Part shown: piece after piece, positions 6,050-12,442 of the stretch
Numbering within the stretch: the first letter of the stretch is position 1
How the letters are laid out: every line of letters starts with the position of its first letter
Origin: Flavobacteriales bacterium
Lineage (GTDB): Bacteria; Bacteroidota; Bacteroidia; Flavobacteriales; UA16
Direction: 5' to 3'
DNA: 14,193 nt
Assembly (NCBI GenBank): GCA_030831885.1
Contig: JAURKF010000092.1
Location: forward strand, 1 to 14,193
The notes under the pieces: model-generated
What the model was told of the DNA's origin: nothing
Database searches by the model: none
What the model saw: only the letters and a program-made list of their open reading frames with translations
Made by a program: the position numbers and the translations under genes

Positions 6050-7558
6050 ATGAAAAAACTTTTACTCGCATTTTTGTCTGTAATGCTAGTGCCCATGCTG
6101 TCATGGTCACAATTGGCTCCCGGATCTTTTGGTCAGGATTTCACTATCACCGATCAATTCGGTGAGACTCATAACCTCTACAACTACCTCGATCAAGGGT
6201 ATACTGTATTCATTGACGTGTCCGCAACTTGGTGTGGCCCATGCTGGGGCTATCATACCAGCGGTTCTTTGGATGAATTGTATATCAATCACGGTCCTGC
6301 TGGTGCACCAGGTGTTTCAGGTGCAACTTCAGATGATGTAATGGTTATCTGGATTGATGGTGATGGTACTACAACCGATGCTGACATGAATGGCACCGGC
6401 ACCAGCACTCAAGGTAACTGGCTGAATCCTGCAGGAACTCCAATCGAGTTTCCAATGGCAAACCCAGCTAATACCTTGGCTAACCAAATCAATGATGATT
6501 ACGCCATTGCTTACTTCCCAACTATCTACCGCGTTTGTCCTAACCGCATCGTTACTGAAGTAGGTCAATTGGGAGCTGCTGATTTGTATGCTTCTGTAGG
6601 TGATTGTCCTGAGCCTGCTTCATTGAGCAATGACCCATTGTTGCTGAGCTACAATGGTGATGTTGTTACTTGCGGTGATGTGAACGTTGCTGTTACAATT
6701 CAAAACAATGGTCTCTCTCCACTTACTGCTTGCACTATCACAGTAACAGGCGGTGTTTCTCCTGTTTCTTACAACTGGTCAGGTAACTTATCGACCTATG
6801 CAATTGAGCAAGTAAATGTTGGAACGGTAAGCATGACAGGTGCCGGTAACCTACAGGTTTCTATCACATCAGCCGATGATAACACGACCAACAATAGCTA
6901 TACTGCCTCTATCGGTTTTGCTGATGATGCTACTACGCACATCAAAATGGAAATCACTTTCGACAACTGGCCCGAAGAAGCTTCTTGGGAAATCACCAAT
7001 GACAATGGTAACGTCGTAGCAAGCAATTCTTATAGTGCAGCAAATGCTGATGCTTCTTCTTTGGTTGAGCACGTTTATCTTCCTTCTACCGGATGCTACC
7101 AATTCACTTGGTATGATGCATACGGTGATGGTTTGAATGGCTCTATCTGGGGCGCTACCGACGGTTCTGTATATGTTACTTCAGTTCAGGACAACGGCGA
7201 CATCGAGTCTGTAATTTGGGATTATGATGGTAGCTACGGATTCTACGAAGCTGCTGCTAAGGCGAACGTAAACGTTCAGGTAGGCATCGAAGAAATCGCA
7301 TCTGCTTCTGATTTCCGTGTATATCCAAACCCTGCAACTGACCGCGTAACCTTCGACTACACCCTTGCTTCAAGCGAAATGGTAGTAATTGAATTGGTTG
7401 ATATGGTTGGTAATGTTGTAAGCGTACAAACGCTTGGTAACAAGCCAGCAGGTGCAAACCAAAGCCAACTCTCATTGGATGGTATTGCTTCAGGTATCTA
7501 CCTTGTTAACTTCAAGGCAGGTAACAGTGTTTCAGTTTCTAAACTGACTGTGAAGTAA
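6050..7558 (+). CDS. Secreted thioredoxin-fold protein with T9SS type A sorting domain
   Basis: This 502-residue protein is probably exported across the outer membrane by the type IX secretion system. A Sec signal peptide (MKKLLLAFLSVMLVPMLSWSQ) ends near residue 21. Residues about 25-187 form a thioredoxin/TlpA-like domain: ATWCGPCW (59-66) gives the redox pair C62/C65, and AYFPTIY (154-160) gives the cis-proline P157. A Gly/Thr/Asn-rich stretch lies between them. Residues about 195-290 resemble a CARDB-type beta-sandwich (VNVAVTIQNNGLSPLTACTI). About 295-405 is a further beta domain with GCYQFTWYDAYGDGLNGS. The last about 80 residues are a T9SS type A sorting domain (FRVYPNPATDRV at 422-433, then GIYLVNF, ending SKLTVK). 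No Shine-Dalgarno is seen, only A-rich ACCAAATCTC before ATG 6050. No clear promoter was found in 5939-6049. It may be a disulfide oxidoreductase or merely a redox-fold adhesin; the function is inferred. Confidence 0.9.
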   Translation: MKKLLLAFLSVMLVPMLSWSQLAPGSFGQDFTITDQFGETHNLYNYLDQGYTVFIDVSATWCGPCWGYHTSGSLDELYINHGPAGAPGVSGATSDDVMVIWIDGDGTTTDADMNGTGTSTQGNWLNPAGTPIEFPMANPANTLANQINDDYAIAYFPTIYRVCPNRIVTEVGQLGAADLYASVGDCPEPASLSNDPLLLSYNGDVVTCGDVNVAVTIQNNGLSPLTACTITVTGGVSPVSYNWSGNLSTYAIEQVNVGTVSMTGAGNLQVSITSADDNTTNNSYTASIGFADDATTHIKMEITFDNWPEEASWEITNDNGNVVASNSYSAANADASSLVEHVYLPSTGCYQFTWYDAYGDGLNGSIWGATDGSVYVTSVQDNGDIESVIWDYDGSYGFYEAAAKANVNVQVGIEEIASASDFRVYPNPATDRVTFDYTLASSEMVVIELVDMVGNVVSVQTLGNKPAGANQSQLSLDGIASGIYLVNFKAGNSVSVSKLTVK

Positions 7559-7576
7559 TTCTTCTATAAAGGAATT

Positions 7577-7609
7577 GAAAAGAGCCGCTCCTTTTGGAGC
7601 GGCTTTTTT
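7577..7609. terminator. Bidirectional terminator between convergent genes
   Basis: A perfect 9-bp stem AGCCGCTCC (7583-7591) / GGAGCGGCT (7596-7604) has a TTTT loop, an A-rich left flank (7577-7581) and a T-run to 7609. It ends the T9SS protein gene on the plus strand. On the minus strand it ends the peptidase gene, whose TAA (7610-7608) lies inside the tract. Confidence 0.92.
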
Positions 7610-8993
7610 ATTTCTGAACCGGGATTCCGCTCTGATCGAGCAGATAAACCAGCGACGCCATCGCAGCAGCCCCTAATTCCACTTCACGTTTATTTACGTT
7701 CTCGAAGCGATCGTTGTTGGTGTGATGATAGTCGAAATATCGTTGTCCGTCGACATTCAATCCGAACAATGCGATTCGTTCATCTTTCAGAGGGCGAATA
7801 TCTACACCGCTGCCGCCACGACGGAAGCGAAAAAGATTGTAGGGCTCCAATAAGGGAAGCCATGATTGAGCGAGCTCATATTGTGTGTCGCTTAGATCAC
7901 AATTAAATCCAACAGGTGTAAAACCTCCACCATCGCTTTCGATAGCGGCAACGTGAACGAGTCCCGATTCTTTGCAAACCCGCGCATAGGTTTCACCGCC
8001 GTCGTTGCCAAATTCTTCGTTGATAAACAATACAGCGCGAATAGTGCGCTTGGGCTTATATCCAATAGCTTGAAGAGTTCGAATCATTTCGATGGATTGC
8101 ACTATGCCTGTACCATCATCATGCGCTCCTTCACCTATATCCCACGAGTCGAGGTGACCCCCTACTGTGATATATTCATTTGGAAATTCGGTGCCCGGTA
8201 TTTCAGCAATGACATTCGCTTGCATTATGCGGTCAAAGGCTTCACATGATAACTGAAGACTGAAAAGCAGTTTTGGATTCTTTTTTAAATCTTGACTTAA
8301 TTGGCGAGCAGCAACAGCGCTGAGCGCAGCGGCAGGAATACGCTTAACACCATCCTCGTAATTCGTTGCTCCTGTGTGAGGATAGTTGTCGTCGGCTAGT
8401 GTAAGGGAGCGAATGAGGCATGCCACAGCACCCATTTTGGCGGCTTCGCTCGGTCCCTGGCCGCGAATTGGATAGCCACCTCCGTAGGCCGCACCGGTGT
8501 TGATGAGCGTAGCATCGAGCGGTTTATTGAAGAATACAATTTTACCCTTTACCGCACTTTCACCCAATGCCTTTAACTCATCAAAGGTTTTAACCTCGAT
8601 AATTTCCGCTGTTATTCGTTTGCCTTCTGTACCCACCGAACCACCTAACGCTGTGAGGGCAACTTCCTTTTGCAAACCCTCGGTTGTATATCCGCCGAAC
8701 TCAAATGAGCCGCGTGTCCAATGCGGTACTTCAACAGGCATCAAAAACACATGCCCCGGGGCCGATTTTTCCAACACGAGTTTCCCCCAGTCGATGGCTT
8801 TTTGCGCACTCTCCGAACCAGCCAGTCGATGACCAATGTTCTTGCACAGATAGCGCAAATTATCATAGCACTCTCCGTGAAGCATTACTTCGTTGTAAAT
8901 CGATGCTATCATAATGCTATCGGAAGAGGTCGATTGAGCGGTTGCCTGCACTATGCTGCCGGCGAGCAGTAGAATGGAAAGTTGTTTCTTCAT
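7608..8993 (-). CDS. M28-family zinc metallopeptidase with PA domain (secreted)
   Basis: This is probably an exported dizinc aminopeptidase or carboxypeptidase of family M28. The 461-residue product has a signal peptide (MKKQLSILLLAGSIVQATAQ). A protease-associated (PA) domain lies at about 110-235, with KGKIVFFNKPLD and AAKMGAVACLIRS. The catalytic core carries the metal and catalytic residues: GGHLDSWD (H280, catalytic D282), GAHDDGTG (bridging D292), FINEEFGNDGG (E326/E327), ESDGGG (D354) and DYHHTNND (H423/H424). All expected ligands are present, so it should be active. The ATG overlaps the stop of the upstream SDR gene by 4 bases (ATGA), which implies translational coupling. The terminator begins within the stop codon. 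The substrate cannot be told from sequence; removal of N-terminal amino acids from extracellular peptides is typical. Confidence 0.93.
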   Translation of the reverse strand: MKKQLSILLLAGSIVQATAQSTSSDSIMIASIYNEVMLHGECYDNLRYLCKNIGHRLAGSESAQKAIDWGKLVLEKSAPGHVFLMPVEVPHWTRGSFEFGGYTTEGLQKEVALTALGGSVGTEGKRITAEIIEVKTFDELKALGESAVKGKIVFFNKPLDATLINTGAAYGGGYPIRGQGPSEAAKMGAVACLIRSLTLADDNYPHTGATNYEDGVKRIPAAALSAVAARQLSQDLKKNPKLLFSLQLSCEAFDRIMQANVIAEIPGTEFPNEYITVGGHLDSWDIGEGAHDDGTGIVQSIEMIRTLQAIGYKPKRTIRAVLFINEEFGNDGGETYARVCKESGLVHVAAIESDGGGFTPVGFNCDLSDTQYELAQSWLPLLEPYNLFRFRRGGSGVDIRPLKDERIALFGLNVDGQRYFDYHHTNNDRFENVNKREVELGAAAMASLVYLLDQSGIPVQK

Positions 8994-9757
8994 TGCATGA
9001 ATGATCCGTTATTGATGTCGAGTCCCTGACCGGTAATGGAGGTTTGTTGGTTTGAAAATAAAAACGCTACCATTCGGGCAATTTCAATCGGTTGAGAAAT
9101 GCGACCCAATGGCACATAACCCATTTGCTCATTGAAAGCGGCATCATATGTTTGGCCGTTCCGGTCTGCAAGGCGCTGTATGCTGGCTTTAGACATTTCT
9201 GTTTGTACCCAGCCTGGGCACAACGCATTCACAAGGATACGGTCAGAGGCAAATTGTAAGGCCAGCGAACGGGTAAGCCCCAGTAATCCTGTTTTGGCAG
9301 TGCAATAAGCAGAATAATTGGGAACTCCAAATCGCGCAAGGCAAGACGAGGTGATTACGATATGTTTGAAGGCTTCACCCGATTGCTTCAGGTATGGCAG
9401 CAGCTCCATGATGGTGACGTACGTGCCGGTAAGATTGATACTGATAATCTCGTCCCACCGATCGTCGCTGCCGTAGTGATTTTCCCCACCAATGCCGGCA
9501 TTGGCAAACACACCGCACAGATTGGTCTCCACGTTAAAAGCACTTGATAAAGTCTTCTTCCATGAATCGGGTTGTCGAATGTCGAAGTCTGCAACTGAAT
9601 GCTGATGTTGATTGTGCAGTGTGGTTATCGTCTCTTCAAGAGCTGAGCGAGTGCGGCCTATCAGCAGAAGTCTATTGTTGTCATCTTTTGAAAGCTCTAG
9701 GGCAGTAGCCCTGCCCATGCCTGAACCGGCCCCTGTTATTACATATGTTTTTTTCAT
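8990..9757 (-). CDS. Short-chain dehydrogenase/reductase (classical SDR)
   Basis: This NAD(P)-dependent oxidoreductase of the classical SDR family has 255 residues, the usual length. The cofactor motif TGAGSGMG is at 8-15, ANAG at 85-88 and the structural Asn in INLTG at 108. The catalytic Ser is S138, and the YxxxK motif is Y151-CTA-K155. PGWVQTEM (181-188) and GLDINNGSFM near the end are also typical. The substrate is unknown; acyl-carrier-protein, sugar or alcohol reductases all share this pattern. I chose ATG 9757 (MKKTYVITG), which puts the first beta strand at the N-terminus. The longer frame from 9805 adds 16 atypical residues. It is followed by the M28 peptidase with a 4-base overlap, forming a two-gene operon. 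It is divergent from the nitroreductase gene across about 116 bases. Confidence 0.92.
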   Translation of the reverse strand: MKKTYVITGAGSGMGRATALELSKDDNNRLLLIGRTRSALEETITTLHNQHQHSVADFDIRQPDSWKKTLSSAFNVETNLCGVFANAGIGGENHYGSDDRWDEIISINLTGTYVTIMELLPYLKQSGEAFKHIVITSSCLARFGVPNYSAYCTAKTGLLGLTRSLALQFASDRILVNALCPGWVQTEMSKASIQRLADRNGQTYDAAFNEQMGYVPLGRISQPIEIARMVAFLFSNQQTSITGQGLDINNGSFMQ

Positions 9758-9848
9758 GCCTATTGAAAGTGCCAAGTTACGTGCGATATAACAATCGTCG
9801 TTCAATTCGGTTGTTTGCTTTTGGGGCGGTTTAACATGCGGCCTCCAT

Positions 9849-9856
9849 TAGTTTTG
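9849..9856 (+). promoter_or_regulatory. Possible -7 box of the nitroreductase operon
   Basis: TAGTTTTG matches TAnnTTTG exactly. The nearest TTG upstream (9821-9823) is 25 bases away, longer than the usual 19-21, so the -33 element is poor. Transcription would start near 9863, leaving a leader of about 11 bases before the nitroreductase ATG. Confidence 0.45.
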
Positions 9857-9873
9857 CATTGCTATTGCAACCC

Positions 9874-10467
9874 ATGAAATACAATCTAAGTGAAATAACG
9901 GACGTCATTCGCAATCGCCGAACGATAGTACCCGAAAAATATTCAACACGTAAAGTTCATCGTGAGCAAATTGAGCTCATGTTGAATAACGCGCTTTGGG
10001 CCCCAACCCATGGTATGACGCAGCCGTGGCGTTTCCATGTTTACATGGGTGACGGTATAAATCGAATTTCAACATTTATCCCAGATCTGTATAAAGAAAC
10101 AACCTCTTCAGAAAAATTCAATGCTTCTAAATTCGAGCGAATGGCCATGCGTCTTCAAAAATCTTCTGCGGTTATTGTTGTGTCGATGGAGCGTGACTCG
10201 ACCGGTAAAATCGATGAGATAGAAGAGATTGAGGCCGTTGCATGTGCTATACAAAATGCGATGCTCACAGCGACTGCATACGGACTGGGAACGTTTTGGT
10301 CCACACCCAAACTCCTCAATCATATCCGTTTTCATGAATTCCTTGGACTTAAACCGGGCGATCGATGTTTAGGATTACTTTATGTGGGTTATCCAGAGGG
10401 AGAATGGCCCGCTCAGCACAGAAAGCCTTTGGAGTTTGTAACAACCTGGATTGAAAGTAACTCTTGA
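9874..10467 (+). CDS. Nitroreductase-family FMN oxidoreductase
   Basis: This 197-residue flavoprotein belongs to the nitroreductase superfamily, closest in pattern to the small YdjA-like group. Expected FMN and fold motifs are present. VIRNRRTI (11-18) supplies the phosphate-binding arginines, and LWAPTHGMTQPWRF (41-54) corresponds to the common APS/T-x-x-NxQPWRF motif. EAVACAIQNAMLTATAYGLGTFWST (120-144) forms the central helix and turn, and GLLYVGYP is at 167-174. Such enzymes transfer electrons from NAD(P)H to nitroaromatics, quinones or unknown physiological acceptors; the true substrate is not known. I chose ATG 9874 (MKYNLSEI). It leads a plus-strand cluster, and its TGA overlaps the TTG start of the beta-barrel gene by 4 bases. 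Confidence 0.9.
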   Translation: MKYNLSEITDVIRNRRTIVPEKYSTRKVHREQIELMLNNALWAPTHGMTQPWRFHVYMGDGINRISTFIPDLYKETTSSEKFNASKFERMAMRLQKSSAVIVVSMERDSTGKIDEIEEIEAVACAIQNAMLTATAYGLGTFWSTPKLLNHIRFHEFLGLKPGDRCLGLLYVGYPEGEWPAQHRKPLEFVTTWIESNS

Positions 10468-11219
10468 GTTTTAAATCATTCACATATGGTTTTTTGTTCT
10501 CGCTACTTGTGTGGGCTGGCCACACCTGTGCTCAAGTAAATGTTACGACACTGGGTGTTCAATTGAAGCCTATAGTTCCAAGTAAGTACTTTGGATCGGG
10601 AACCGATGATTTGGAACTCGAGGACCTTCGCGTGAATTTTGAGCCCAACCTCGGTTTGAATTTCGGGATGGTGGTGCGCCGCGGCCTTACGCGCAACTGG
10701 AGCCTAGAATCGGGAATTTGTCTGGTGCAACGCAACTACACGTTGCATTTCAATCATCCTGGTCTGCAGCAGGAAAAGCAACTTCGTTTTCGATTCATTG
10801 GGTATGAGATTCCTATTCAGGCAATGGTTTTTGTAAAACTGTCGGATCGTATTTTTATGAATGCAAGCGCAGGCGCCTCGATTGATTTATACCCCAGTAA
10901 TGTAGAGTCCTTTGCTTATGAGTATCGTGACACGACGCGCTACGATTTTTATCAGAAAACATATAAGCAAAGTTGGGTTCAAGCCGCTTTGTTAGCCAAT
11001 TATGGTTTCGAGTGGCGAACCCCCGATAAAGGATATTTTTATATAGGGGCCTCATACCATCGGCCCTTTCAGCAAATTGGAACGACGCGGGTTTTATTCG
11101 AGTTAAATAATGATCCGGTAACCTCCTATACGTCGCTTGGAGGCAATTACCTCACGCTAGATTTCAGGTATTTTTTTCATGAAAAACCGGAGAAGAAAGC
11201 GCGCAAATCGGATTCGTAA
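10464..11219 (+). CDS. Outer-membrane beta-barrel protein (TTG start)
   Basis: This 251-residue protein is likely an outer-membrane beta-barrel of the OMP_b-brl type common in Bacteroidota. A signal peptide (MSFKSFTYGFLFSLLVWAGH, then TCAQ) ends near residue 24. Alternating amphipathic strands rich in Tyr/Phe follow, for example NLGLNFGMVVRRGLTRNWSL, YEIPIQAMVFVKLSD, GYFYIGASYHRPF and a final strand LTLDFRYFFH. A short basic tail comes last. No ATG occurs before codon 69, and the signal peptide fixes the start at TTG 10464-10466, which overlaps the nitroreductase TGA (TTGA). Expression is therefore probably coupled to the nitroreductase. It has no lipobox. PorT-like or general porin-like roles are possible; no specific function can be assigned. 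Confidence 0.82.
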   Translation: MSFKSFTYGFLFSLLVWAGHTCAQVNVTTLGVQLKPIVPSKYFGSGTDDLELEDLRVNFEPNLGLNFGMVVRRGLTRNWSLESGICLVQRNYTLHFNHPGLQQEKQLRFRFIGYEIPIQAMVFVKLSDRIFMNASAGASIDLYPSNVESFAYEYRDTTRYDFYQKTYKQSWVQAALLANYGFEWRTPDKGYFYIGASYHRPFQQIGTTRVLFELNNDPVTSYTSLGGNYLTLDFRYFFHEKPEKKARKSDS

Positions 11220-11267
11220 CCTTTTTGAGGAGCCTGGCGTAGAAGCCCCCACAAAATCGTTTCATAA

Positions 11268-11780
11268 GTGAAAAAATCAATCTTATTCTTAGCATCATTA
11301 CTTCTATTAACGGCTGTTCAGGCCCAAACAAAAATCAATTCTTTTACCTTCCAGGGAAATGTTCTCGAATTGAATTTGAACGACTCCAGTGAAAAAGGAA
11401 TTATGGGGGTACCAATTGAGGTTTGGTCGGGAGATCAACTTATCGCAACTGAAAAGACAGGCCCGAAGGGAAGGTACAGTTTGAACTTGCCACGACATAA
11501 GGTTTTCACATTGAAGTTTGGTACTGCTCCTTTTGTTTCCAAAGTGGTTGAGATTGATACCAAAGGTTTTGAACGCGGAGCGGATCTGGCATTGGTGAAC
11601 GTGAATCTGGATATCACCTTGTTTAAGGATCGGGGTTATCTCGGTATGAACTTCATGAATTATACACCCGTGGCGATGGCAAGGTTCAATAAGCGAAGCG
11701 GGAAACTGGAATGGAATGCTGCATACACCAACAAGTTTAATGAGCGATTGAATGGAGTATTGGCGGCAAATGGAAAATAA
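11268..11780 (+). CDS. Secreted beta-sandwich protein, first of two tandem paralogs (GTG start)
   Basis: This 170-residue exported protein begins with a GTG codon and a clear signal peptide (MKKSILFLASLLLLTAVQAQ). The mature part is like the carboxypeptidase-regulatory-like (Ig/transthyretin-type) domains of Bacteroidota: FTFQGNVLELNL, GVPIEVWSGDQLIATEKTG, GRYSLNLP, FTLKFGTAPFVSKVVEIDTK and NLDITLF. The tail contains TPVAMARFNKRSGKLEWNAA. It aligns segment by segment with the next gene, so the two are probably an old tandem duplication. There is no lipobox, so it is expected to be periplasmic or to be exported further by an unknown route; no T9SS sorting domain is visible. It lies 48 bases after the beta-barrel gene. 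I see no promoter in that gap, so read-through from upstream is likely. Confidence 0.75.
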   Translation: MKKSILFLASLLLLTAVQAQTKINSFTFQGNVLELNLNDSSEKGIMGVPIEVWSGDQLIATEKTGPKGRYSLNLPRHKVFTLKFGTAPFVSKVVEIDTKGFERGADLALVNVNLDITLFKDRGYLGMNFMNYTPVAMARFNKRSGKLEWNAAYTNKFNERLNGVLAANGK

Positions 11781-11847
11781 CCGTATGCTGTTGAAAACGA
11801 ACTTTCAAGGTCGGATATCAGCGCACGTGCATAGTTACCTTCATGCT

Positions 11848-12414
11848 ATGAGATCGTTTCTATTATTTCTTATGGTCTGTTTAATGGGGTTGAGCTCAGA
11901 AGCTCAACAACTGAAGACCGATAAAGCCGCAACCCGGAGCAATTATTTTTATCTGAATGGTGTAGTTACCGATTACGATATTTCCACCGGAAATGAGCGA
12001 CCTGCGCCGTATGCACAAGTGGTAGTGTATCAGAACAATGAGCTCTATGTTGCCTTTTTCGGCGGCGAGGATGGCTCATATTCATTCTTTTTGCCACTGG
12101 GATTTGAATACGATGTGAGGTTTGGTGGCTCTGCATTTATCAATAAAAAGATTGCTATTGATGCCACTCAAATTGATAAAGAATCGAAGCCAAGAAATGT
12201 TGAACTGAATGTGTCGCTGTTCCGACCAGTCGAAGGAGCGGATTTTACCATGTTGGAAGAGCCTTTTGCACGCATTATTTATGATCCGGAGATTGATGCA
12301 GTTAGAATGGACGAAGAGTATGGCCGGAAGCGAAAAATAGAAGTAGAGCGCAGTATCAAGAAGGCCAAAAAACTGCTTCAGGCAAGCGATGCCTTAGCCC
12401 ATGGAATGAACTAA
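11848..12414 (+). CDS. Secreted beta-sandwich protein, second tandem paralog
   Basis: This 188-residue exported protein starts at ATG 11848, which places a signal peptide (MRSFLLFLMVCLMGLSSEAQ) at the N-terminus. The frame is open further upstream to 11752, but that extension overlaps the previous gene and lacks a signal. The mature part matches its neighbour: FYLNGVV, APYAQVVVYQNNELYVAFFG, GSYSFFLPLGFEYDVRFGG, FINKKIAIDATQ, NVELNVSLF and PFARIIYDPEIDAVRMDEEY. It then ends in a charged helical tail (GRKRKIEVERSIKKAKKLLQ), which the first paralog lacks. The shared fold suggests carboxypeptidase-regulatory-like domains, which are non-enzymatic binding or structural modules. Its TAA overlaps a possible -7 box for the ABC transporter gene. 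Confidence 0.75.
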   Translation: MRSFLLFLMVCLMGLSSEAQQLKTDKAATRSNYFYLNGVVTDYDISTGNERPAPYAQVVVYQNNELYVAFFGGEDGSYSFFLPLGFEYDVRFGGSAFINKKIAIDATQIDKESKPRNVELNVSLFRPVEGADFTMLEEPFARIIYDPEIDAVRMDEEYGRKRKIEVERSIKKAKKLLQASDALAHGMN

Positions 12415-12419
12415 TTTTG
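12412..12419 (+). promoter_or_regulatory. Possible -7 box of the ABC transporter gene
   Basis: TAATTTTG matches TAnnTTTG exactly, and its first three bases are the stop codon of the preceding gene. No TTG is found at the expected -33 position (near 12389-12392), so the promoter is only tentative. The start site would be near 12426. Confidence 0.35.
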
Positions 12420-12439
12420 TCTCCTATTAAAAAAGGAGA
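12420..12439 (+). promoter_or_regulatory. Strong Shine-Dalgarno within a small hairpin
   Basis: AAAAGGAG (12431-12438) lies 4 bases before the GTG start of the ABC transporter and is by far the strongest ribosome site in the window. TCTCC (12420-12424) can pair with GGAGA (12435-12439) across a 10-base loop, which would hide the GGAG. A 5-bp stem is short, so regulation is only a possibility. Confidence 0.5.
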
Positions 12440-12442
12440 GCT

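Noticed and set aside
9758..9805. Longer start for the SDR gene
   Set aside because: The added 16 residues precede the normal first beta strand and would displace the cofactor motif from its usual position.
11752..11847. Longer start for the second secreted paralog
   Set aside because: It overlaps the first paralog and puts a charged stretch before the signal peptide.
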